Shown in pieces: positions 1 through 6,059 of a stretch of 7,208 nucleotides of DNA. The notes under the pieces are model-generated. The model saw nothing but the letters and a program-made list of their open reading frames with translations. It was not told where the DNA came from and made no database searches. This stretch comes from an uncultured Mesorhizobium sp. (GTDB lineage Bacteria > Pseudomonadota > Alphaproteobacteria > Rhizobiales > Rhizobiaceae): the NCBI GenBank assembly GCA_950071955.1, contig CATMOC010000185.1, positions 1 to 7,208 on the forward strand, in the 5' to 3' direction. Both the position numbers and the translations under genes were made by a program. Position 1 is the stretch's first letter, and the number at the start of each line of letters is the position of its first letter.

Positions 1-27
1 TTTCCCTACACGACGCTCTTCCGATCT
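1..27 (+). other. Illumina sequencing adapter remnant (artifact)
   Basis: These 27 bases match, from memory, the 3' end of the Illumina universal/TruSeq Read 1 adapter, including its well-known ending GCTCTTCCGATCT. They are not genomic. Real sequence begins at base 28. The adapter is in frame with the downstream binding-protein gene and translates as FPYTTLFRS, so automatic gene calling would add nine false residues. It also means that nothing upstream of base 28 is known. Confidence 0.97.
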
Positions 28-372
28 CTGATCCTCCAGAACGCCGGCAATTTCGACGGCGTCTGGGCCTCCTTCGACGGGCAGGCGCTCATCATCGACG
101 ATCTCCTGAAGGAGAGTGGCCTGAACAAGGGAGACGTGTCGCTGGTTTCTATCGACGGCGGGCAGGAAGTTTATCGCCGCATCAAGGATCCGGAATCCAT
201 GATGACCGCGACGGTCGCAATCCCGTTCGAGGACATGGCCAGCAAGGCCGTCAACATGATGAACCAGATCGCGGTCGAGGGAAAATCCAAGGAGGAACTG
301 GTGCCCGGCCCGTACCTGTTCATCCCGGCAACGCTGGTGGACAAGTCCAACGTCGACGAATTCCTCCAGTAG
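28..372 (+). CDS. Sugar ABC transporter substrate-binding protein, C-terminal part (5'-truncated)
   Basis: This is the last 114 residues of a periplasmic sugar-binding protein of the ribose/fructose type (Peripla_BP_4-like fold). In the cell it would capture a sugar in the periplasm and deliver it to an inner-membrane ABC permease. The reading frame is open from the adapter junction to TAG at 370-372. Family-like features are the stretch around VWASFDGQAL, the segment DVSLVSIDGGQEVYRRI, the alanine- and methionine-rich helix starting EDMASKAVNMM, and the C-terminal ending PATLVDKSNVDEFLQ, which resembles the end of ribose-binding-protein homologues. Full members are about 310-350 residues, so roughly two thirds, including the signal peptide, are missing. 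A GTG at 136 is an internal codon and not the start. An ATPase gene follows after 41 bases, which supports an ABC uptake operon. The substrate cannot be told from this fragment. Confidence 0.85.
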   Translation: MILQNAGNFDGVWASFDGQALIIDDLLKESGLNKGDVSLVSIDGGQEVYRRIKDPESMMTATVAIPFEDMASKAVNMMNQIAVEGKSKEELVPGPYLFIPATLVDKSNVDEFLQ

Positions 373-413
373 GGAAAAGCCTGCACCGCCACCGCCAGGG
401 ACGCTAGAACGCA

Positions 414-1166
414 ATGCCGGTCAAGATATCGACGCGTGACATCTACAAGAACTACGGCGCCGTCGAAGCCTTGCGCGGCGTCAGCGTCGAAGTTCACGAA
501 GGCGAGATCCACGCGATCTGCGGCGACAACGGTGCAGGCAAATCCACGCTGATCAAGATCCTGGCCGGGGTGGAACAACCCGACCAGGGGAGCTTGCTGG
601 TCGACGGGACCGAGCGCCATTTCGACACGCCCAATGCATCGCTGCGGGCAGGCCTGGCCACGATTCATCAGGATCTGGCGGTGGCGCCGGACATGTCGAT
701 CTATCAGAACATCTTCATGGGCGCGGAACTGACGCGCAGGGTCCTGGGGCTGCGGCTGCTCGACAAGCGCCGGATGCGGAGCGACGCGATGGGCTACATG
801 TCGCAGCTCAACGATACGATCACCGACATGAACGCCAAGGTCAACGCGCTGTCGGGCGGCCAGCGTCAGGCCGTCGCGATCTGCCGCGCATTGCGATGGA
901 ATGCCAACGTCGTGATCCTCGACGAGCCGACGGCCGCGCTGGGGGTGCGCGAAACCGAACAGGTGTTGGAACTCGTCCGGTCGCTGAAAAAGAACGGCAA
1001 GACCGTGATCCTGATCAGCCACGCCATGAACGACGTGGCCGCCGTCGCGGACCGGGTGACGATACTGCGCACGGGCAAGGGCCAGATCACGCTCGAAGGC
1101 GGCTCGCTCACCGCCGACAATCTTTCGCACTACATTTTGAGCGGTGAGGTAAACCGGGTCCACTAG
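414..1166 (+). CDS. Sugar ABC transporter ATP-binding protein (FrcA-like, single ATPase domain)
   Basis: A 250-residue cytoplasmic ATPase subunit that would drive sugar import. All nucleotide-binding motifs are intact: Walker A GDNGAGKST at residues 37-45, Q-loop Gln86 in TIHQD, signature LSGGQRQ at 146-152, Walker B VVILDEP at 166-172 with catalytic Glu171, and switch His203 in LISHAM. The segment EPTAALGV after Walker B resembles single-domain FrcA-type ATPases of alphaproteobacterial fructose/ribose importers. RbsA and XylG differ in being tandem proteins of about 500 residues. The length is normal for the single-domain type. ATG 414 is preceded by only a weak purine-rich site, but the start matches the usual N-terminus (KISTRDIYKNYGAVEALRG). 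The gene lies 41 bases after the binding protein and 12 bases before the kinase, so all three are probably co-transcribed. No permease gene is adjacent. The sugar is unknown. Confidence 0.93.
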   Translation: MPVKISTRDIYKNYGAVEALRGVSVEVHEGEIHAICGDNGAGKSTLIKILAGVEQPDQGSLLVDGTERHFDTPNASLRAGLATIHQDLAVAPDMSIYQNIFMGAELTRRVLGLRLLDKRRMRSDAMGYMSQLNDTITDMNAKVNALSGGQRQAVAICRALRWNANVVILDEPTAALGVRETEQVLELVRSLKKNGKTVILISHAMNDVAAVADRVTILRTGKGQITLEGGSLTADNLSHYILSGEVNRVH

Positions 1167-1178
1167 TGCCAACGAAGC

Positions 1179-2648
1179 ATGACGGGACCCTCCATGCAGC
1201 ATACCCTCGCGTTCGACCTCGGCGGCAGCAGCCTGAGATTGGCGATCGTCGCAGCCGACGGCCGCTTCGTGGCCTTCGTGCGAAAGCCGCTATCCATCCA
1301 GAGCGCGGATGGGGTGGTCTTCGACGTCGATCCCATGGTTTGGTGGCGCGCGTTCGTCGACGGCTGCAAGGAGCTGGCCGCTGTCGGCCATGATCTGGCG
1401 GCGGTGACGGCCATCGCAGGCTGCGGCTTCACCCGCACACAGGTGTTCCTCGACGGGTCCGGCCGAGCGGTGCGTTCCGCCATTCCCTTCCAGGATTCCA
1501 GATCGGCCAGCCTGCTGAAGGACATGCGCGCCAACGCCCCGGAAGAGGTACGCCAGGTGATCGAAAGGCTCGGCCCGTACGAGCCGCTATCGCGCATTCT
1601 TTGGCTCAAGCAGAATGAGCCCGACAATTGGGCCGAGTTGCGCAAGGTGGTGGAGCCGAAAGACTTCCTGAACCTGATGCTGACCGGTGTCGCCGTGTCG
1701 GACACGATTTCGCAGGCCCCGATGGTCCGCGCGTTGGGCGATAGCCGGGACGACGTCCTGAATGCCCTGGGAATAAATCGCCACATCCTGCCGGACACGT
1801 ACTCCCCGTTCGCGCCAGTCGGCCAGGTGCGCAAGGGGCTACCGGAACCGCTTTCCCGACTGGCGGGGGTGCCGGTCCATTGCGGATCGATCGACACGTG
1901 GAGCTGCGTGCTGGGCTCCGGCGCCCTCGTGCCGGGCCTCGCCTACAGCATTTCCGGCACCAGCGACGTGTCCGGCGTGATCTCCGACGCGGCCCATGCA
2001 GCCCAGGGTCTGCTGACGGTCGAATGGGGCGCCGGCATCTGGCAGCTAGGCGGACCGAGCCAGGGCGCCGCGACGCGCCTGCAATGGGCATTGGACCGGT
2101 TCTGTCCCGAGGCCCCGACGGCGCAGAAGCTGGAAGCCGCCGTCACGGCCGCCGGAGAGACCCCGCTGTTCCTCCCCTACCTCGATGGGGAACGCACGCC
2201 GTGGTGGGACCCGAACCTGCGCGGCGCCTTCCTGGGATTGAGCACGTCGCATCACGGAGAGGACTTCGTGCGTGCGGTGGCCGAAGGCATGAACTATCTG
2301 TCTCGCGAGATCCTGTCGCGCGCGGAACAGGCGAACGGCGTTCGCGTCGAGCACGTGAGTTTCTCTGGAGGGCTGGCCACGAGTCCCGCAGTCTGCCAGC
2401 TGAAGGCCGATGTGCTCGATCGCCCGGTCTTCGTGCCGGGAAATTCGGAAACCGGTCTCATGGGAGCCGCACTCATACCGGCATCGGGAGACCCTATGGT
2501 GTCGCGGACGCAGCCGGTCAAAGGGACTTTCTACCGGCCGGATCCCACTCGCCGCCGGTATCACGACGACCGCTTCGCGATCTTCCAGAGCGCGTCGGCG
2601 ATCAATGCCGAAATCTCCCACCAGTTGGCGGGGCTGGCGAGACGCTGA
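1179..2648 (+). CDS. FGGY-family carbohydrate kinase (xylulokinase-like)
   Basis: A 489-residue cytoplasmic kinase that would phosphorylate the sugar or polyol brought in by the neighbouring transporter. The N-terminal FGGY domain has the phosphate-binding motif FDLGGSS at residues 12-18 and a substrate-region segment PFQDSRS at 103-109. Asp239 in GSIDTWSCVLG is at the usual place of the catalytic base. The C-terminal domain shows GTSD at 260-263, PYLDGERTPWWDPNLRG at 333-349, which closely resembles xylulokinases, and the family signature beginning SGGLATSP at 396, followed by QLKADVLDRPV. The length is typical of the family. The start is uncertain: ATG 1179 lacks a clear ribosome site, and ATG 1194 (Met6, with GGGA at 1184-1187) is a credible alternative that also fits the family's N-terminus. 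The gene lies 12 bases after the ATPase and is probably last in the operon. FGGY substrates range over xylulose, ribulose, glycerol and tetritols, so a specific name is not justified. Confidence 0.9.
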   Translation: MTGPSMQHTLAFDLGGSSLRLAIVAADGRFVAFVRKPLSIQSADGVVFDVDPMVWWRAFVDGCKELAAVGHDLAAVTAIAGCGFTRTQVFLDGSGRAVRSAIPFQDSRSASLLKDMRANAPEEVRQVIERLGPYEPLSRILWLKQNEPDNWAELRKVVEPKDFLNLMLTGVAVSDTISQAPMVRALGDSRDDVLNALGINRHILPDTYSPFAPVGQVRKGLPEPLSRLAGVPVHCGSIDTWSCVLGSGALVPGLAYSISGTSDVSGVISDAAHAAQGLLTVEWGAGIWQLGGPSQGAATRLQWALDRFCPEAPTAQKLEAAVTAAGETPLFLPYLDGERTPWWDPNLRGAFLGLSTSHHGEDFVRAVAEGMNYLSREILSRAEQANGVRVEHVSFSGGLATSPAVCQLKADVLDRPVFVPGNSETGLMGAALIPASGDPMVSRTQPVKGTFYRPDPTRRRYHDDRFAIFQSASAINAEISHQLAGLARR

Positions 2649-2693
2649 ATAGGCGCGGAATGGGCGACTGACGGGTAGAGGTTCGCGCGCCGC

Positions 2694-3992
2694 CTACGCG
2701 TCGACCTTCGCGTTCACGTGCGCTCCCGGAGGGATCGTCGGCGGCGCGTTGTTGAGCTTCTCGATGGCGAAGCCGGCGGCCGACTTGTAGCCGGCCATGA
2801 AGGCGGCGCGTTCGTCGGCCGGAATGACGGCGTCGATATCGTCGAATTCGCCGCCGCAGCGCTCGTCGACCATGTTGAGGAGGCCGAAGGGGCCGGCGCC
2901 GCGGTTGCGCAGGACCACCTGCGAGACCGGTCCGCAATGGCGTTCGTCATAGGCCCGCAACGCATTGGCTGTAAGGCCTTGTTCCACGAATGCCGCGCCC
3001 AGGAGCCGCGCGTCCATGATGGCCTGGCTCGCGCCGTTGGAGCCGGTCGGATACATGGGGTGGGCGGCATCGCCCATCAGGATGACCCGGCCGTCGCGCC
3101 AAGTCGGGACCGGGTCGCGGTCGATCATCGGGTTCTCGTAGGCCATTTCGGCGCCGCGCAGCAGCGCCGGTACGTCCAGCCAGTCGTAGGTCCACCCCTC
3201 GAAATGGTGGACGAAATCTTCGATCCCGACCGGTTTGAACCAGCCGGTTTCCTTCCACCCGTCGGAATTGTCGACCGTCACCTCGGCGATCCAGTTGATG
3301 GTGGCGAGGCCCGTTCGCGGGTCCGGCGGGGAGATCGGATAGAAGACCAGGCGATGGCGATGCGTGCCGAGGCCGACGAAGGAGGCGCCCGAGCGGATCG
3401 GCACGCCGGGGCTCGTGCCGCGCCACATTACCGCGCCGCCCCAGTGGATGGGGGGCTGGTCCGGATGCATCTGCGCCCGCACGGCCGAATGCAGGCCGTC
3501 CGCACCGATCAGCAGCGCACCCGTTACCTCCTCGATGCCTCCGTCGGACGTTTCGACGGTGGCGGTCACGCTGCCGCCGGCATCGTTGCGGTAGCCGGTC
3601 ACCCGGCGGCCGAGACGCACGGCATCGCGGCCCAGACGTTCGATCACCTTGTCAAACAACAGCATCTGGAGAAGGCCGCGATGCACGGCGTATTGCGGCC
3701 AGTCGTAGCCCGCCAGCAGGCCGCGCGGTTCGGAATAGATGTCGTTGCCGTTCAGGCCGACGAGCGCCCATTCCCGCGCCGGCAGGCCGATCCGGTCGAG
3801 ATCGCGCTCGTCTATGCCGAGATCGTGGAACTCGCGCACGGCGTTCGGCTGGAGATTTATACCGACGCCAAGCGGGCGAAGCTCCCTGACCGATTCGAAC
3901 ACGACGCATGGTACGCCGATCTGATGCAGCGTCAGCGCCATGGCGAGACCACCGATGCCGCCTCCGGCGATCAGGACGGGTCGTACGGACAT
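2694..3992 (-). CDS. PhzS-like FAD-dependent monooxygenase
   Basis: A 432-residue soluble flavoprotein of the group A (salicylate hydroxylase/UbiH-type) aromatic hydroxylases, which use FAD, NAD(P)H and O2. The Rossmann motif GGGIGG is at residues 10-15, with Glu33 as the likely ribose-binding acid. The DG motif GADGLHSAVRA is at 163-173 and the GD motif MGDAAHPMYPTGSNGASQA at 306-324. Segments such as RPLGVGINLQPNAV, YSEPRG, PQYAVHRG, MWRG and PMIDRDPVP closely resemble PhzS (5-methylphenazine-1-carboxylate 1-monooxygenase) and its unnamed relatives. The open frame continues upstream to 4154, but the start is placed at 3992: the Rossmann strand begins there, a strong Shine-Dalgarno precedes it, and the upstream 54 codons are Arg/Ser-rich and unlike the family. 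There is no N-terminal signal. The C-terminus is somewhat longer than PhzS (about 400 residues). No phenazine genes are nearby, so the substrate is unknown. It is convergent with the kinase and 180 bases downstream of gspE. Confidence 0.9.
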   Translation of the reverse strand: MSVRPVLIAGGGIGGLAMALTLHQIGVPCVVFESVRELRPLGVGINLQPNAVREFHDLGIDERDLDRIGLPAREWALVGLNGNDIYSEPRGLLAGYDWPQYAVHRGLLQMLLFDKVIERLGRDAVRLGRRVTGYRNDAGGSVTATVETSDGGIEEVTGALLIGADGLHSAVRAQMHPDQPPIHWGGAVMWRGTSPGVPIRSGASFVGLGTHRHRLVFYPISPPDPRTGLATINWIAEVTVDNSDGWKETGWFKPVGIEDFVHHFEGWTYDWLDVPALLRGAEMAYENPMIDRDPVPTWRDGRVILMGDAAHPMYPTGSNGASQAIMDARLLGAAFVEQGLTANALRAYDERHCGPVSQVVLRNRGAGPFGLLNMVDERCGGEFDDIDAVIPADERAAFMAGYKSAAGFAIEKLNNAPPTIPPGAHVNAKVDA

Positions 3993-4002
3993 GCTTTTTA
4001 TC

Positions 4003-4010
4003 TTCCTCCC
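4003..4010 (-). promoter_or_regulatory. Ribosome-binding site that fixes the monooxygenase start
   Basis: Read on the minus strand this is GGGAGGAA, a near-perfect Shine-Dalgarno site, with an A-rich spacer to the ATG at 3992-3990. It decides the start against the 54-codon upstream extension of the same open frame. The spacing from GGAGG is about 12 bases, slightly long. Confidence 0.7.
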
Positions 4011-4020
4011 ACGGCAGGGG

Positions 4021-4048
4021 TTCTTAGCAGACGGAGCCGATTTCTCAA
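4021..4048 (-). promoter_or_regulatory. Candidate sigma-70 promoter for the monooxygenase
   Basis: On the minus strand, TTGAGA (4048-4043, five of six consensus bases) is followed after 16 bases by TAAGAA (4026-4021, three of six). Transcription would begin near 4014, giving a leader of about 20 bases that contains the Shine-Dalgarno. It lies within the 180-base gap after gspE, so the monooxygenase need not depend on gspE transcription. This is consensus matching by eye only. Confidence 0.35.
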
Positions 4049-4172
4049 TGCCGGGGGTAGGGGAGAAACGACGCATCGGAATAGCGCCACCGGAGCACGT
4101 TGCCAGAAGCGACGCGCGGCGCCGCCCGCTCCGGCGGTGCGCGGCGTCCCGCATCCGAAGAACGCCGGTCGC

Positions 4173-5864
4173 TCAGCGGAAGCCGGTCACCCGGATGACT
4201 TCCGCGGGCGAGGTCAGTCCGGCGTGCGCCTTGGCGGCGGCGTCCTGCGACATCGTGGTCATCCCGGCCGCGATCGCCGCAGCCTCGATCTCCAGATTGT
4301 CGGCCCCGCTGGAGGCGAGGCGGCTGATCTCGTCCGAAAGCGTCAGCACCTCGAACACGGCGATCCGACCCCTGTAACCCGCGCCGGCGCAACGCGAGCA
4401 GCCGACCGCGAGATGAACGCGGTCGCCGGCCCTGAATCCGACGGCCTCGTACCGGGGTTCGGCGACCAGTTCCTCCTCCGTCATGGTCGCCTCCTGCTTG
4501 CAGTGATCGCAGAGCTTGCGCACCAGGCGCTGCGAAAGCACGCCGCGCATGGCGCCGACCAGGAGATAGGTTTCCACGCCGAGATCGCGAAGGCGCGTGA
4601 ATGCTGCCGTGGCCGTGTTCGCATGCACCGTCGTCAGCACGAGGTGGCCGGTCAGCGCGGCCTGCACCGCGACCCGCGCGGTGTCTCGGTCGCGGATTTC
4701 GCCGACGAGGATCACGTCGGGGTCCTGGCGTACGAACGAACGGATCGCGGCCTCGAAGGTCACTCCGATGGCCGGCTGGATCTGGGCCTGAACGACGCCG
4801 GGGATCTGGTATTCGACCGGGTCCTCGATGGTAACGATCTTGCGTCCGGGATCGTTGAGCTTCGACAGGGCCGCAGCGAGCGTGGTCGTCTTGCCGCTGC
4901 CGGTCGGACCCGCAACCGCGATCATGCCGTGCGTGTGGTCGAGCAGCCGCTCCAGGGACCGGCGGTCCCGCGCGCCGAGGCCGACGCTGCCGAGATCAAG
5001 GAGCGCGCTCTCGCGCTGCAGGATGCGCAGGGCGACGGTCTCGCCATGGATGGAGGCCAGCGTGGCGACGCGAAACTCGATGTCGCGTTCGCCGACCCTG
5101 ATGCGCATGCCGCCGTCCTGCGGCTTGCGCCGCTCGGCGATGTCCATCCCGGCCAGGACTTTGATGCGGGAAACCATCGCTTCGGCCATCTCCGGGGGCG
5201 GCGAGGGCATGATGCGCAGCACGCCGTCGATGCGGAAGCGCAGAACGAGGCGGCCTCGCATCGGCTCGAGATGAATGTCGGTGGCACGCAGATCGAGCGC
5301 GCGCCTGAACATGTCGTCGACCGCCACGACCACCGGCGCACCGCTCGCCAGATCCCGAAGGCCGGCAATCGCGTCGTCGGAGGGCGTCATGTCGGTGGAG
5401 ACGGACACGCCGCTCTCGCTGCCGGTGAGCCGCAGCAGCCCCGATTCCAGGTCCGGCGCCGACATCACCCACAGTTCGGCAGACTCTCCGAATGCGGCCC
5501 GCAGCGCATCGATGGGTTCGCTGTCGCCGGGGAAGAAGACGCCGATCCGAAGCCGTCCATCGGTCGTCCGGTGCGGAAGCAGCCAGTTGTCGATCAGGAA
5601 CCGGTGCGAAAGATGCTGTGCAATCGGCTCGATATGTGCGAGTTCCTCGCGTTCGGCTAGGGGGAGCCCGTAATATGTCGCAAGAAACGCAGCCAGCGCG
5701 TCGGGATCGACGAGCTGGCCTTCGACAAGCCTGTAGATGTCCGCAGTGCCGGGCTCAACCAGATCGCCGAACAGGTTTTGCAGTTCCGCGCGGCCGATCA
5801 ATCCCGACCCGGCCAATGCTTCAAGCAAGCGCTCGGACCCGATGCCCGGATGATGAATGTTCAT
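4173..5864 (-). CDS. gspE: Type II secretion system assembly ATPase GspE
   Basis: A 563-residue cytoplasmic hexameric ATPase of the GspE/PilB family that would power pseudopilus assembly for export of folded proteins. Residues 1 to about 150 form the N-terminal GspE/MshE-type domain. The core shows ATDIHLEP (194-201), RIDGVLR (211-217), Walker A GPTGSGKTT (319-327), Asp box VTIEDPVEYQ (344-353), Walker B DPDVILVGEIRD (381-392, catalytic Glu389) and His box TGHLVLTTVHANT (405-417). Two CxxC pairs, Cys452/Cys455 and Cys489/Cys492, form the usual zinc-binding site of the C-terminal domain. All key residues are present and the length is normal. ATG 5864 has no strong Shine-Dalgarno; the sequence GGCTGGACC lies upstream. 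The T2SS role is preferred over type IV pilus PilB because a T2SS-type secretin gene diverges from it. Unusually, no gspF or pseudopilin gene follows it; a flavin monooxygenase does. Confidence 0.93.
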   Translation of the reverse strand: MNIHHPGIGSERLLEALAGSGLIGRAELQNLFGDLVEPGTADIYRLVEGQLVDPDALAAFLATYYGLPLAEREELAHIEPIAQHLSHRFLIDNWLLPHRTTDGRLRIGVFFPGDSEPIDALRAAFGESAELWVMSAPDLESGLLRLTGSESGVSVSTDMTPSDDAIAGLRDLASGAPVVVAVDDMFRRALDLRATDIHLEPMRGRLVLRFRIDGVLRIMPSPPPEMAEAMVSRIKVLAGMDIAERRKPQDGGMRIRVGERDIEFRVATLASIHGETVALRILQRESALLDLGSVGLGARDRRSLERLLDHTHGMIAVAGPTGSGKTTTLAAALSKLNDPGRKIVTIEDPVEYQIPGVVQAQIQPAIGVTFEAAIRSFVRQDPDVILVGEIRDRDTARVAVQAALTGHLVLTTVHANTATAAFTRLRDLGVETYLLVGAMRGVLSQRLVRKLCDHCKQEATMTEEELVAEPRYEAVGFRAGDRVHLAVGCSRCAGAGYRGRIAVFEVLTLSDEISRLASSGADNLEIEAAAIAAGMTTMSQDAAAKAHAGLTSPAEVIRVTGFR

Positions 5865-5982
5865 GTGAAGCTTGGTCCAGCCGTCGGCCGAATGATGACT
5901 TGGAGCATGTCTTTACTTTCGGTTCCGGTGGCGCTTTGGCAACTTTGTTCAGCTTACGGCCAAGTGTCGAAGAGAAAACAGG

Positions 5983-6000
5983 CCTTGCCAGTTGTCAAGG
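5983..6000. repeat. 18-bp inverted repeat, possible operator between gspE and gspD
   Basis: CCTTG-N8-CAAGG is a perfect 5-bp inverted repeat with an 8-base spacer. It sits in the 195-base divergent intergenic region and overlaps the best -35-like elements on both strands, so a protein bound here could affect both genes. Five-base arms also arise by chance, so function is unproven. Confidence 0.3.
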
Positions 6001-6020
6001 CGAAGCTGGGTCGGTACGGT
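5992..6020 (+). promoter_or_regulatory. Candidate promoter for gspD
   Basis: TTGTCA (5992-5997, five of six consensus bases), a 17-base spacer and TACGGT (6015-6020, three of six) lie upstream of the secretin start. Transcription would begin around 6027, giving a leader of about 33 bases with the G-rich ribosome site GGGGGTAGG at 6048-6056. The -35 overlaps the inverted repeat. The -10 match is poor, so confidence is low. Confidence 0.3.
5993..5999 (-). promoter_or_regulatory. Candidate -35 element for gspE
   Basis: Read on the minus strand, these bases are CTTGACA, a perfect -35 hexamer in the CTTGAC form often seen in alphaproteobacterial promoters. The sequence 16-17 bases downstream (TTCTCT/TCTCTT) is a poor -10. 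If used, the gspE leader would be about 100 bases. The rest of the 195-base gap contains no gene that I can support. Confidence 0.25.
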
Positions 6021-6059
6021 TTGAACCAGCGCCGTCGCTTAAATGTTGGGGGTAGGTCG

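Noticed and set aside
136..372. GTG at 136 as the start of a small 78-residue protein
   Set aside because: The same frame is open back through base 28, and the upstream codons continue the sugar-binding-protein sequence, so the GTG is internal to a truncated gene.
171..1202. 343-residue minus-strand open frame
   Set aside because: It overlaps the ABC ATPase, which has all Walker and signature motifs, and the binding-protein end. Its translation resembles no family and is a shadow frame.
2649..2693. Terminator between the convergent kinase and monooxygenase genes
   Set aside because: The only pairing seen (GGCGCG at 2652-2657 with CGCGCC at 2686-2691) has a 28-base loop and no T-tract.
3993..4154. 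54-codon N-terminal extension of the monooxygenase
   Set aside because: The extension is unlike the family, while the ATG at 3992 directly begins the Rossmann strand and has a GGAGGAA ribosome site.
4119..4166. Two GC hairpins after gspE (CCGCC/GGCGG at 4122-4137 and CGGCGT/ACGCCG at 4142-4167) as terminators
   Set aside because: Neither is followed by a T-tract in the gspE direction and the second has a 14-base loop. Stems this short are common in GC-rich DNA.
2718..5660. 980-residue plus-strand open frame as a gene
   Set aside because: It lies codon-for-codon opposite two well-supported genes with intact catalytic motifs. Its translation is low in recognisable motifs and rich in Arg, His, Asp and Gly, as expected for an antisense shadow in GC-rich DNA.
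5492..6055. 187-residue plus-strand frame covering the gspE/gspD intergenic region
   Set aside because: Most of it is antisense to gspE, its Arg- and Ser-rich translation has no family character, and it is in a different frame from the secretin.
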